NCBI RefSeq assembly: GCF_000308615.1
Contig: NZ_BAGB01000073.1
Location: 1-47,200, forward strand
DNA length: 47,200 bases
From: Nocardia jiangxiensis NBRC 101359
GTDB lineage: Bacteria > Actinomycetota > Actinomycetes > Mycobacteriales > Mycobacteriaceae
Reading direction: 5' to 3'
Positions within the stretch are counted from its first letter, which is position 1; the number at the start of each line of letters is the position of its first letter. The notes beneath the pieces are model-generated. The model did no database searches and had not been told where the DNA came from. It saw only the letters and a list, made by a program, of their open reading frames with translations. The position numbers and the translations under genes were made by a program. Below are positions 34,502 through 43,729 of the stretch, piece after piece.

Positions 34502-35650
34502 ATGAAGGCGGTGGTCTGTTCCCGAGGCGAGCTCGAAGTCGCCGAAATCCCCGCGCCCGAACCCGGTCCGGGGCAAGCCGTGATCGCCGTGCGGCGGTGT
34601 GGGATCTGCGGATCGGATCTGCATGCTCGGGTGCACTGCGACGAACTCGCGGACCTGGCCGTCGCGACCGGGTACGACGGGTTCATGCGGTCCGATCAGC
34701 GGGTCGTGCTCGGGCACGAATTCTGCGGGGAGATAGTCGATTACGGTCGCGGTTGCCGCAATCGCTGGAAGCCGGGCACCCGGATGGTCGCCCTGCCGAT
34801 CCTGCGCACCGGGCGGCAGCCGCAGCTGACCGGACTGTCCGAGGCCGCGCCCGGCGGTTACGCCGAACAGGTTCTGGTACAGGAATCGATGGCCTTCCCG
34901 ATCCCGAACGGCCTGTCCGACGACTTGGCAGCCCTCACCGAACCCATGGCCGTGGCCTGGCACGCGGTGCGCCGCAGCCGGATCGGCAGGAAGCAAATTG
35001 CCTTCGTGATCGGTTGCGGTCCAATCGGTCTCGCGGTGATCTCGATGCTGAAGACGGCGGGCGTGCACACCGTCGTCGCCAGCGACTTCTCCGCGCGCCG
35101 CCGCGAACTGGCCGCGCGCTGCGGTGCGGACGCGGTGGTCGATCCCAAGATAGAACAGCCCTGGACCGCGGGCCCGCGCACCGGCCGGATCGAGGGCGTC
35201 ACCGATATTCTGAACCTCGGTTTCGACGCCATGGGGAAACTGCGTCGCGTCCCGAATCTGCCCTGGTGGCACCTGTTCCGGATGGCGCACACACTCCGTC
35301 TGGACCCGGCCGGTCCGGTGGTGTTCGAATGCGTCGGCGTTCCCGGCATGATCGAGCAGATCGTCACCGCCGCCCCGCCGCGCTCCCGGATCGTCGTCGT
35401 CGGCGTCTGCATGCAGACCGACCACTTCCGCCCCGCCATGGCCATCAACAAGGAACTCGACCTGCAGTTCGCCTTCGGCTACGACCCCGGCGAATTCCGC
35501 GACACCCTGCACATGATCGCCGACGGCAAGGTCGATCCGGCGCCCCTGATCACCGGAACCGTCGGCCTGCACGGCGTCCAGGACGCCTTCACCGCCCTCG
35601 CCCACCCGGACCAGCACGCCAAGATCCTGATCGACCCCGCCGCTTCGTGA
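34502..35650 (+). CDS. Zinc-type medium-chain alcohol dehydrogenase family protein
   Basis: The 382-residue protein has the MDR layout: catalytic zinc Cys36 in RCGICGSDLH, GHEFCGEI with the second zinc ligand, and a Rossmann fold with IGCGPIGLAVISML. The lobe that normally carries four Cys for the structural zinc is missing; that region reads ALPILRTGRQPQLTG. The C-terminal FECVGVPGMIEQ and DHFRPAMAINKELDLQF are usual for the family. It would oxidise an alcohol or reduce a carbonyl with NAD(P); the substrate is unknown. It converges with iniC (11-bp gap). Confidence 0.87.
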   Translation: MKAVVCSRGELEVAEIPAPEPGPGQAVIAVRRCGICGSDLHARVHCDELADLAVATGYDGFMRSDQRVVLGHEFCGEIVDYGRGCRNRWKPGTRMVALPILRTGRQPQLTGLSEAAPGGYAEQVLVQESMAFPIPNGLSDDLAALTEPMAVAWHAVRRSRIGRKQIAFVIGCGPIGLAVISMLKTAGVHTVVASDFSARRRELAARCGADAVVDPKIEQPWTAGPRTGRIEGVTDILNLGFDAMGKLRRVPNLPWWHLFRMAHTLRLDPAGPVVFECVGVPGMIEQIVTAAPPRSRIVVVGVCMQTDHFRPAMAINKELDLQFAFGYDPGEFRDTLHMIADGKVDPAPLITGTVGLHGVQDAFTALAHPDQHAKILIDPAAS

Positions 35651-35661
35651 GCGTGTTCGGA

Positions 35662-37230
35662 TCAGCGGGGTGGGGTGATTCGGGCGAACGGGGTGGTGGG
35701 CGGATCTTGCAGGAGGTCGAGTAGGCCCTCTGCGCTGCGGGCGGCGGTGCGGCAAGCGGTGGCGGTGAATTGGTCGGCGAGGGGGTGGGCAGCGCGGGAT
35801 CGCCACTTGCGGACCGCGGACAGGGCTTGGTCGCGGAGTTGGCGGGAGGTCGCATCCGGGGGGAGGCCGAGGCGGAGGTGGGCGGCGACGCCGGTGCCGC
35901 CGATGAGGCGGTGGAGTTCGGTGAGATCCTCTGGGGGCAAGGGTAATTCGTCGGTGCGGAGGTGACCCAGGAGGCGGAGTTCGGCGAAGCCGTGCACGTC
36001 GGCGAGCAGTGTGCGGACGCGGGGCAGGAGTTGATCGGCGGCGGTGCCCGGATGTGCGGTCAGCACTCGAGCCAGTCCGGTCAAGGCCGAATGCGCCTTC
36101 AATTGATCTGCGCGCTGGGCGAATTGCACATCGAGTACGGTGCGTAGTTCTTCGAGACCACTTCGTTTGGTCAATTCCGTTGCCAGTGACGATGAGTCGC
36201 GTGCGCCGAGACGAATCAATGTGACCGCCAGGCGAATTCCGAACAGTCCGAATCGCGCGGCCAGGTGGGCGCGCAGCGGGGGCGGCACGGGCAGCGGCAG
36301 ATCCGAACCGGCGAATCGGTCCGCGGACAGCAGGGCGAGTCCGAGATCGTCCGCCGGAACCGCGGCCAATGCCTCGAACGCGTCGAACTCGCGCTGACGC
36401 AAGGTGGCCGCGGCGAAGGCGAGCAGCCCGGCGACCGGAATGACCTCCTGGCACAAGCCCGTTCGCTCCAGCTCACCGGCGAATCGGGACGCCACGTCAC
36501 GCGCGGAATGCAGCGCGTCGATGCGGCCGGAACCGATCTCGTCGGCGCGCGAGACCACGCCGATCACGCCCAGCGGGCCGTGTTCGCCCGTGCCGATCTG
36601 CTCCAGGAAACCGATATCCGCGGCGTCGAGCCGACGCAGCAGATAGACCACGGCGTCCGCGGCGGGCAGCGTGTCATCGGCCGTCTCGTCGGCGAGCAGT
36701 CGTTCTGTCCGGCGCGAGACCGCCCGGGAGAGCGAGGAGATGCCCGGGGTGTCGATGATCGTGGTGCGAGCCAGCGTTGCGGCGGGCCACTCGACCGCGA
36801 GATGGTCGACCTCGCGCTGCGCACCGGCGGGCCAGCGCAGTGCGGACAGATCGAAGGTCAGGCCGTGTGCGCCCGGCAGCCCGTCCGCGCCGGGCCGGCG
36901 GCGCACCACGACGTCGGCACGGGCCCCGTCCGCGGATATCGCGCCCACCCGCGGCGTGGAACCGTGCCGATACCAGGTGACCATGCGGGTGCACTCGGTC
37001 GCGTCGGTCGGCGCGATGTCCTGTCCCACAAGGGCATTGAGCAACGTCGACTTGCCCGCCTTCAGCTGTCCCGCCAACGCCACCCGCAACGGCTGATCCA
37101 GCCGCCGCGCACAGTCGTCCAACAGCCCCGCCACGTGCGGTTGCCCCCCGAACGCCCGTCGCGCGGCCGCCAGCAGTGCCCGCGCCTCCGGCACGATCCC
37201 CTGCCGCACGCCTTCGACCTCGTCATTCAC
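35662..37230 (-). CDS. iniC: IniC, dynamin-like GTPase
   Basis: The 522-residue protein has P-loop GQLKAGKS (54-61), switch-II DTPG, and a G4-like SRADEIG, with a helical C-terminal half. This layout, with the preceding gene, matches mycobacterial IniC. In mycobacteria the iniBAC operon is induced by isoniazid and ethambutol and other cell-wall damage; IniA is a membrane-remodelling dynamin-like protein and IniC its paralogue. The start is GTG at 37230 with no clear ribosome site, 121 bp after the iniA stop. No transmembrane segment was seen in IniC, so it probably acts with IniA at the membrane. Confidence 0.88.
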   Translation of the reverse strand: MNDEVEGVRQGIVPEARALLAAARRAFGGQPHVAGLLDDCARRLDQPLRVALAGQLKAGKSTLLNALVGQDIAPTDATECTRMVTWYRHGSTPRVGAISADGARADVVVRRRPGADGLPGAHGLTFDLSALRWPAGAQREVDHLAVEWPAATLARTTIIDTPGISSLSRAVSRRTERLLADETADDTLPAADAVVYLLRRLDAADIGFLEQIGTGEHGPLGVIGVVSRADEIGSGRIDALHSARDVASRFAGELERTGLCQEVIPVAGLLAFAAATLRQREFDAFEALAAVPADDLGLALLSADRFAGSDLPLPVPPPLRAHLAARFGLFGIRLAVTLIRLGARDSSSLATELTKRSGLEELRTVLDVQFAQRADQLKAHSALTGLARVLTAHPGTAADQLLPRVRTLLADVHGFAELRLLGHLRTDELPLPPEDLTELHRLIGGTGVAAHLRLGLPPDATSRQLRDQALSAVRKWRSRAAHPLADQFTATACRTAARSAEGLLDLLQDPPTTPFARITPPR

Positions 37231-37351
37231 GCGGTCACAGTAACCAGCGCCGCTGTGAATTCGCTACGAACCACACAAATCATCCTAGGGATCACACCGG
37301 CGTACCCGCACCCGAGCCGCTGTCGCGGTCCCGAGCGCGGCAGCAGGTAGG

Positions 37352-39175
37352 TCATCCCGGCGGGAGCAGCGCGTCGGCATTGCGGCGCAACTGTGCGACG
37401 GTCCGCAATTGTTGTTCCAATTCGGTGCAGCGGGCGGCGCGGCGGGCGTTCTCCATGCCCGCAGCGTCCTGGGTGGCCTGCAGGGAGTCGTTGATCGAGC
37501 GGAGGCTGCGGTCGGCGATCCCGGTGAAGTGGTCGCGCAGCAGGCGGTGAATGCGGTGCAGGCGGTCGCGCGACTGTTTGCCCGCCTCGAAGCTGACGTC
37601 GTCGAGGTAGCGGCGCACGGCCGTCTTCGCCTCGCCTCGGCGGCGGGTCAGGCGTTCGCGCTTGTCGTCCCGGAATGCCTTGCCGCCCAGCAGAACACCC
37701 GCACCGAGGGAGAACGGGTTGATCAGCGCCAGCCCGGCGACCGTGCTGGCCAGGCCGATCATCACCATGCCGCCGTAGGAGCCGCGCATGCCGACCAGGA
37801 GTTTGTGGCCCAGGCCGAGGTCGGGTTCGAGATCCGCGAGCGTCACCGATCCCGCGTCCGTGGGATTCAGGCCCTGACGCAAGGCGGGCAGTTCCACGCC
37901 GCCGAATTCGAGGAAATGTTCGCCGACCCGTTCGGCCAGCTGGACCGCCCGCGCGTGCGTCCACAGCAGATTGTCACCGATGGCGGTATCGGTCGTCGCG
38001 GTGAGCCACTCCTCGATGCGGTCCCAGTGCCGGGCCGGATCGTTCTCGTCGATCCAGTCCTCGGCGGTGCGGCCGATATTCCGGAGACGTTCGCGCAGGT
38101 CGTGGTCGATATCGCCGGTCAGATCGGTGATGCCGTCGCCGAGGGTCTGCTGCCAGGCCGCGGTGCGTCGATAGAGTTCCTCGGCCTGGGTCCTGGCCGT
38201 GCGCAGTTCGCGCACGGCCAGTTCGCCGCGCTCGGGATCCTTCAGCGTGACCAGTTCACTGCTCAGGGCCAGGGCCAGATGCTCTGCGGCAGCGGAGATG
38301 TCGAGCGCGACGGCCCGCCGGGTGGCTTCGCGTCCGCGCGCGACCACCTGTTCGCGCAGGAAGTCGTAGAGCTCACCGAAACCCGACTCGCGGCCGAGCT
38401 GTTCGTCCTGCAGGCGCAGGGCGTGGCTGCGCAGCAGCGCGGACACCGGGAGAATCGGCACGTCGATACCGTTGCGCTGCAGGTGTTCCCGATCGGCCTC
38501 GAGAATCTGCCGCCAGTGCGGATACAGATCGATCTTGCCCAGCAGCAGGGCCGTGGCCGGACACAGCTCGGCGACCTGCCGCAGCAGGTCGGCCTCGGGT
38601 TCGGTGAGTTCGGTGGACGCGTCCGAGATGACCAGTACCGCGTCGGCGGCCGGGGCCATCGCGAGTACCGCTGCCGCGCCGAAGCTTCCGTGGCCGCCGA
38701 CGGCCGGGGTGTCCACCAGGACGATGCCCTCCGCGAGCAGCGGATTGGGCGCCTGAACCTCCAGCCTCGCCGCCCGTCCGTGCGAATGCGGAGTGACGGT
38801 GTGAATTTCGCTGAGCGGCACCGGAACTCGCTGTTCCTGCGCGGGACTCCCGTCCGGCCCGGTCAGAACGACCTCGGCCTGCGGTTGCGGCCCGTGCGCG
38901 AACAGCAGCGGAACCGTGGTGGTGGCGTCATCACCCACCGGGCTGATCTCGAGATTCAACAGCGCGTTGACGAACTGGCTCTTGCCCTGATTTCCCAGGC
39001 CCGCCACCACGATCCGGCGCCGCGGATCGCGCACCCGCTCGGCCAGCGTCTCCAGCCGTCCGACCAGATCGCCCCGATCCGCGGCCCGCGCGGCCGCGAT
39101 CGTCTCCGCCAGTAGGTTCCGCAACGGCAATGCCGTTGTGCCGGATGCTGATTCGTCCACCACCACAGTTCCCAT
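37352..39175 (-). CDS. iniA: IniA, dynamin-like membrane-remodelling GTPase
   Basis: In 607 residues: P-loop GLGNQGKS (59-66), DTPAVGG (155-161) as switch II, LLGKIDLYP as G4, a long helical middle region, then a hydrophobic stretch (GGMVMIGLASTVAGLALINPFSLGAGVLLGG, near 470-500) that corresponds to the membrane-contacting tip of bacterial dynamins, and a helical C-terminus. Mycobacterial IniA forms GTP-dependent membrane-binding assemblies that help cells survive cell-wall drugs. Here it is the middle gene of iniB-iniA-iniC, 32 bp after iniB. Confidence 0.92.
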   Translation of the reverse strand: MGTVVVDESASGTTALPLRNLLAETIAAARAADRGDLVGRLETLAERVRDPRRRIVVAGLGNQGKSQFVNALLNLEISPVGDDATTTVPLLFAHGPQPQAEVVLTGPDGSPAQEQRVPVPLSEIHTVTPHSHGRAARLEVQAPNPLLAEGIVLVDTPAVGGHGSFGAAAVLAMAPAADAVLVISDASTELTEPEADLLRQVAELCPATALLLGKIDLYPHWRQILEADREHLQRNGIDVPILPVSALLRSHALRLQDEQLGRESGFGELYDFLREQVVARGREATRRAVALDISAAAEHLALALSSELVTLKDPERGELAVRELRTARTQAEELYRRTAAWQQTLGDGITDLTGDIDHDLRERLRNIGRTAEDWIDENDPARHWDRIEEWLTATTDTAIGDNLLWTHARAVQLAERVGEHFLEFGGVELPALRQGLNPTDAGSVTLADLEPDLGLGHKLLVGMRGSYGGMVMIGLASTVAGLALINPFSLGAGVLLGGKAFRDDKRERLTRRRGEAKTAVRRYLDDVSFEAGKQSRDRLHRIHRLLRDHFTGIADRSLRSINDSLQATQDAAGMENARRAARCTELEQQLRTVAQLRRNADALLPPG

Positions 39176-39207
39176 ATCTGCTGCCCGCTCTCCTCGCCGT
39201 ATTCCGC

Positions 39208-41775
39208 TCAGTGCAGCAATCCGCCGGTGATATCCACACCCGGATGCGTCTCGGTCGTCGTCGCGGCGGTGGTATCGCCGAACAACCCCGTGCCCGCGGT
39301 ATGCGTGGAATCCAGCCCGCCACCGAGGGAGCCGTTCCCACCGGCACTCAGCGTGCTGTCGATCGTGCTGTGCGTCGCGGCGCCCAGAGCCGAATCGACG
39401 CCGTTCCCGAACGCATGCGAAACATCCACACTCGTCCAGGGATTCGCCGCGGCAGTGGTGGTTCCACCGACTCCCAACGCACTGTGCACCGCACTGTCGG
39501 TCGCGCCGCCCACGGTCGCCCCGAGCCCGGTCCCCGCATGCAGCGCCGTCCCCGCCGTATCGGACACCCCCAGATCTCCACCGCTGTGCACAGTCGCCCC
39601 ACCCGCACCCGACAGCCCTGTGGACAACCCCGTCCCAGCCGAAACCGCCGAATTCATTCCCGACGACACAACTGTGGACAGATCACTCCCGGCATGCACA
39701 GCCGAATCCGCACCGGTCGAAAGCGTTGTGGACAAACCACTTCCAACGTGCGCCGCAGAATCCACACCCGTCGACAACGTCGTGGACAATCCACTGCCCA
39801 CATGCAACGCCGAATCCGCGCCCGACGACAACGTCGTCGAAAGCCCGCCACCCGCGTCCGCGGCCGACTCGGCACCAGCCGACAACGTGGCCGAAAGGCC
39901 ATCACCCGCGTGCAGCACCGAGTCCGCACCGGTCGACAACGTTGTGGACAGACCGCTTCCGATCTGCACCGCAGAGCCCACCCCGGACGACAGGGACTCG
40001 GAAAGCCCATTGCCGACCTGCAATCCCGAATCGCCGGCCCCCGTCAACGCTGCGGAAAGCCCACTCTCGGCGTGCAGCGCGGAGTGAGCGCCACCCGACA
40101 GCGCCGTGGAGAGTCCACCACCGGCCTGCACCGCGGATTCGGCCGCCGTCGACAGATCCGTACCGGCGGCAACCGCGGAATTCGCGCCCGCCGACAACGC
40201 TGCGGACAGATCACTCCCGGCAGAAAGAGCGGAATCCACTCCGGACGACAACTCCGTCCCCGCCTGCACCGCAGCATCCACACCGGTCGACAGGCTGGTG
40301 GACAACCCGGTCCCCGCCGACAATGCCGAATCCGCACTCGACGACAAGGTTGTGGACAGATCATCCCCAGCCTGCAGTACCGAATTCGCCGCAGCCGACA
40401 GACCTGTGGACAGCTCGCTTCCGACGTTCACAGCACCGCCGACCTGCGATGCGAGCCCGCTCGCCAGTCCCGTTCCGACCTGCGCGCCCAGCTCGGCGAT
40501 ATCACCCGCGGCTGTGGTCAGGCCGGTGGTCGATGCGGTCGCGTCCGCACCGAGTCCCATGTTCAATGCATTCGCCGCGTCGAGAGTCGCATTCGCGCCT
40601 GCACCGATCTGAGCCGCGGTATCGGCCGCTCCCCGCAGATCGGCCAGCGCACCGGTGGTTCCGTTCACCGCACCGCCGAGTGCTGCCGCGCCACCTGCCA
40701 GAGCACCGATTCCGCCGGTCGGACCGGTTGCGAGCGCCGCAGTCGCATCCGCTCCGGCAGCCGACTCCAAACCGGCGCCCAGCTCGGTGCTCAACTCGCC
40801 GCCGAGACCCGCGGCGGAATCCAACCCGGCACCGAGATTCTCGGCCGTCCCGAGACCGGCACCCAGCGCACCGCCGAGGTTCGCGGCCGACTCCAACCCG
40901 GCACCCAACTCAGTGCCCAGGTTCGCAACCGACCCCAACCCGGCACCCAGCTCAGTGCCCAGGTTCGCAGCCGACTCGAGGCCGGTGTCGACGGCAGCGG
41001 TCAGATCTCCGGTGGAGACCAGGTTGGTTGCCGAGGTCAGGCCGGCCGCTGCTTGCGTGCCGAGGTCGGCGGCGGTTCCGAGGGCGGTGTCGACGCCGAG
41101 GCCCAGTTGCAGGGCGGTGGCGGACTGCGCGGCGGCGTTCGCGGCGAGTGCGGCTTCGGCGCTGAGTCCGGCAGCAGCTTCAGCCCCGAGACCGGCGACC
41201 GCACCGAGTCCGGCAGCAGCTTCAGCGCCCAGACCGGCAGCAGCACCAGCCCCGAGACCGGCACCTGCTCCGAGGCCCGAACCGAGGCCGGCGGCGGCTG
41301 CGCCCAGAGCTGCGCCAACCTCGAGTGCGGCTTCTGTGCCGAGTCCAGCGGCAGCACCGAGTCCGGCGGCGGCTTCGGTGCCCAGACCTGCGGCTGCTCC
41401 GAGGCCTGCACCGATTTCGGCACCAAGTCCCGCACCGAGGTCAGCACCGGTGCCGAGAGCTCCACCGAGTCCCGCGCCGACTCCGACACCAGTGCCGAGC
41501 CCGACACCAGCACCAGCCCCAACACCGGCACCGGCACCCACGCTCCCACCAACCTGCGCGCCGGAACCTGCCGCGATGATCGCCGCGAGCTGATCGCCCC
41601 CGGAAACCAGGGCCGATTCGGCGACCATGGGCGCGACGGCGGCGATGTCCTCGGGGGTGACCGCGCCGAGTCCGGCGGCGCTGAGGGCCTCGGTGGGGTT
41701 GATGCAGTAGCCTGTGGCGGCCTCGTGGTCGCGGAGTAGGGCGAGGATGAATTCGAGAATGGCGTTCGGGGTCAT
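39208..41775 (-). CDS. iniB: IniB-like protein, giant Ala/Gly/Ser repeat protein
   Basis: The first 55 residues (ILEFILALLRDHEAATGYCINPTEALSAAGL, then AVTPEDIAAVAPMVAESAL) match the IniB N-terminal domain. The remaining 800 residues are low complexity. Residues about 70-215 are Gly/Ala-rich with 14-residue units such as AGLGTEAAAGLGAA. Residues about 265-340 carry 14-residue units (SAANLGTELGAGLG). Residues 451-730 hold sixteen units on an 18-residue pattern. The tail is Thr/His-rich. The total of 855 residues compares with about 480 for M. tuberculosis IniB as I recall. No signal peptide or transmembrane helix is evident. AGGAG lies seven bases before the ATG at 41775. The role of IniB is unknown; being first in a dynamin operon, it may coat or bridge membranes. 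Confidence 0.88.
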   Translation of the reverse strand: MTPNAILEFILALLRDHEAATGYCINPTEALSAAGLGAVTPEDIAAVAPMVAESALVSGGDQLAAIIAAGSGAQVGGSVGAGAGVGAGAGVGLGTGVGVGAGLGGALGTGADLGAGLGAEIGAGLGAAAGLGTEAAAGLGAAAGLGTEAALEVGAALGAAAAGLGSGLGAGAGLGAGAAAGLGAEAAAGLGAVAGLGAEAAAGLSAEAALAANAAAQSATALQLGLGVDTALGTAADLGTQAAAGLTSATNLVSTGDLTAAVDTGLESAANLGTELGAGLGSVANLGTELGAGLESAANLGGALGAGLGTAENLGAGLDSAAGLGGELSTELGAGLESAAGADATAALATGPTGGIGALAGGAAALGGAVNGTTGALADLRGAADTAAQIGAGANATLDAANALNMGLGADATASTTGLTTAAGDIAELGAQVGTGLASGLASQVGGAVNVGSELSTGLSAAANSVLQAGDDLSTTLSSSADSALSAGTGLSTSLSTGVDAAVQAGTELSSGVDSALSAGSDLSAALSAGANSAVAAGTDLSTAAESAVQAGGGLSTALSGGAHSALHAESGLSAALTGAGDSGLQVGNGLSESLSSGVGSAVQIGSGLSTTLSTGADSVLHAGDGLSATLSAGAESAADAGGGLSTTLSSGADSALHVGSGLSTTLSTGVDSAAHVGSGLSTTLSTGADSAVHAGSDLSTVVSSGMNSAVSAGTGLSTGLSGAGGATVHSGGDLGVSDTAGTALHAGTGLGATVGGATDSAVHSALGVGGTTTAAANPWTSVDVSHAFGNGVDSALGAATHSTIDSTLSAGGNGSLGGGLDSTHTAGTGLFGDTTAATTTETHPGVDITGGLLH
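39586..40425 (-). repeat. Sixteen-unit 54-bp coding repeat array in iniB
   Basis: Fourteen units of 18 residues and two of 14 encode the pattern (A/V)G(S/D/T)(G/D)LSTxLSxGxxSAxx. Units near 39660-40000 are the most alike at DNA level, which suggests recent expansion by slippage or unequal exchange. Confidence 0.85.
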
Positions 41776-42046
41776 CGCGTCTCCTGGATCGGCGGACCCT
41801 GGTGATCCGCGGTAGTCGAATTGCCTTCGACGCTAGAAACCCCCGCGACAACGCGAAACGGGGTGAAACCCCCTCATATCGACACCGGTCGCGTTGGGGG
41901 TATGTCGCCGATTAGGGGAATTTCCCCGCAATCCCCCGAACACCGGTAACGGGGGCTCCCCGGCGGCCGAAAGGCTCGTTAGGTCGGCAGACCGCAGAAC
42001 TCGCCGATTCACCGCACAACGTGCTCAGAACGACAGGGGTTCTCCG
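41776..42046. promoter_or_regulatory. Divergent iniB / Hsp70-like control region
   Basis: This 271-bp region separates iniB from the Hsp70-like gene. It holds two dyads of the form GGGG-N5-CCCC: GGGGTGAAACCCC at 41860-41872 and GGGGAATTTCCCC at 41915-41927. An 8-bp direct repeat, ACACCGGT, occurs at 41882-41889 and 41940-41947, each closely followed by GGGGG. These flank the second dyad. Binding by the IniR-like regulator is a guess; no clear -10/-35 pair was fixed. Confidence 0.55.
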
Positions 42047-43729
42047 ATGACTCAGGACCTGACGCTCGGCCTCACCGCCGGGTCGTCACAGACGGTCGCC
42101 GTGACAGTGGCGGCTTCCGGCCGGACGAGCGGATTCACCGCCCGCACCCGGCCCACGGCCCCCGGGCTGGCGCCGGATCTGGCACGCACCCTGCCCGCGC
42201 GGGTCGGGGATCCGGTGGACATCCGCACCGACGACGGGCGGGCCCTCGCCCCGGCCGATCTGCTCGCCGAGGCCATCGGCGCGGCGGTGCGCGATATCGA
42301 CCCCGCCGGCACGGTGGCCGCATTTCCGGCCTGGTGGTCGCCGCACGCGGTGCGGACCCAGCGCGAGGCGCTCGACCGCGCGGGCCGCAGCGATGTCGTC
42401 CTGGTTCCCGAACCCGCGGCGGCCGTGCGCTGGCTCGAGACCGCACACGATCTCGCCGATGGCACGATCGTGGTGGTCTACGACCTGGGCGCGACCGGCC
42501 TGACCGTCTCGGTGGCCGATACCGGCCCGGGTGGCGGACCGCGCGCGGAATCGGTGCGTTCCACCGCGGTCGGCGGCGACGAATTCGATCAGTTGATCAT
42601 GCGCTACGTGCTGGCAAATGCCGTGGGTGATAACGATTTCGATCCGTTCGATCCGGCGGCCGAGCAGGAATTGGCCATTGTCCGGCAGCGCAGCAGAAAT
42701 GCCAAAGAAGTACTGTCCGGAAATACCGCCACATCGATCCCGGTCCGGTTGCCGGGCATCGCCCGCGACGTCCGCCTGGTCCGCGACGAACTCGAGGATC
42801 TGCTCCGCCGCCCCCTGTCGACCTCGCTGGAGTTGATCCACGAGGTGCTGCACCGGGCCGGGGTGGATCGCGATTCGGTCGGCCGGATTCTGCTGACCGG
42901 CGGCGGCGCAGCGATTCCTCTGGTCACCGAGCTGATCTCGACCGAATTCGGCATCCCGGTGGTCGCCGCCGACGATCCGGCACACACCAGTGCGTCGGGC
43001 GCGGCGCTGCTGGCGGCCGAACTGCTCGCCGAGTCGGCGGCTCCGCAGACCATCGCCCTGGCCTCGGGCGATGCGGTCCTGCACAGCGCGGCAGCGGCGC
43101 GGCCCACACCCGAGGGATCGGTCGATGCCGTCCCCGACCTCCCCGCGGCAACGAAAACCCCCGTCCTACCCGCACTTCCGCAAGACACCACCGACGACCG
43201 ATCCGGCTCGCGACGTCGGGTGATCCTGATCGCCGTCGCGGCGATCGCGGCAGCGGCGCTGGCCACCGGGACGCTGGCACTGGGCACCACCACCCCGACG
43301 ACGAGTTCCCCTGCCACCGTGAGCAGCACGACCAGCACCAACGCCCCCGCGGGCAGCTCGGCGCCCAGCGTGGCATCCGGGGGAGCAGTCGCCTCCGCGG
43401 CACCGGCGGCGAATTCGGCCACCACCCGAATCGGAGCCCCTGCCTCCGCGAACGCCGCACCGGTGGCAGGCACGGCCGCTCCCCGATCGCAATCCCCGGC
43501 GGCCCCGGCGAATTCGGCCCAGTCGCCGAGTACCGCTGCGCAACAACCGGTCACGGTGATCACCGTCCCGGCGATCCAGCCGCCGGCCGCACCGACGGTC
43601 CCGGCCGCACCGACCGTTCCCAGTGCACCGCTGGGCAATTCCGGTACCAACCCGCTGAACCAGGCGGGCAGCACGCTCGGCACCGTCCTGCAGGCACCGA
43701 GTCGAATACTTCCACAGACGGGCAAGTGA
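42047..43729 (+). CDS. Membrane-anchored Hsp70-like ATPase-domain protein
   Basis: The ATG at 42047 has AGGGG upstream. Residues 1-360 follow the Hsp70 ATPase domain: VPEPAAAVRWL, phosphate-2 VYDLGATGLTVSV, VGGDEFDQLI, and adenosine motif GRILLTGGGAAIPLV. The phosphate-1 loop is changed: DnaK GIDLGTTNS corresponds to LGLTAGSSQ, so the usual Asp is lost. There is no substrate-binding domain. Instead comes a linker, a basic SRRR, one transmembrane helix (about 390-410) and an Ala/Pro/Ser/Thr tail of 150 residues outside. The product is thus an Hsp70-derived ATP-binding head on the inner membrane face with a wall-reaching tail. It overlaps the next gene by four bases (GTGA) and is divergent from iniB. 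Function unknown. Confidence 0.85.
   Translation: MTQDLTLGLTAGSSQTVAVTVAASGRTSGFTARTRPTAPGLAPDLARTLPARVGDPVDIRTDDGRALAPADLLAEAIGAAVRDIDPAGTVAAFPAWWSPHAVRTQREALDRAGRSDVVLVPEPAAAVRWLETAHDLADGTIVVVYDLGATGLTVSVADTGPGGGPRAESVRSTAVGGDEFDQLIMRYVLANAVGDNDFDPFDPAAEQELAIVRQRSRNAKEVLSGNTATSIPVRLPGIARDVRLVRDELEDLLRRPLSTSLELIHEVLHRAGVDRDSVGRILLTGGGAAIPLVTELISTEFGIPVVAADDPAHTSASGAALLAAELLAESAAPQTIALASGDAVLHSAAAARPTPEGSVDAVPDLPAATKTPVLPALPQDTTDDRSGSRRRVILIAVAAIAAAALATGTLALGTTTPTTSSPATVSSTTSTNAPAGSSAPSVASGGAVASAAPAANSATTRIGAPASANAAPVAGTAAPRSQSPAAPANSAQSPSTAAQQPVTVITVPAIQPPAAPTVPAAPTVPSAPLGNSGTNPLNQAGSTLGTVLQAPSRILPQTGK

Noticed and set aside
34397..36454. A minus-strand frame of 685 codons opposite the dehydrogenase
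   Set aside because: It overlaps the dehydrogenase and the end of iniC and has no family signature.
39586..40425. The iniB repeats as a CRISPR or mobile repeat array
   Set aside because: The repeats are in frame, vary by codon and residue, have no spacers, and encode a continuous protein.
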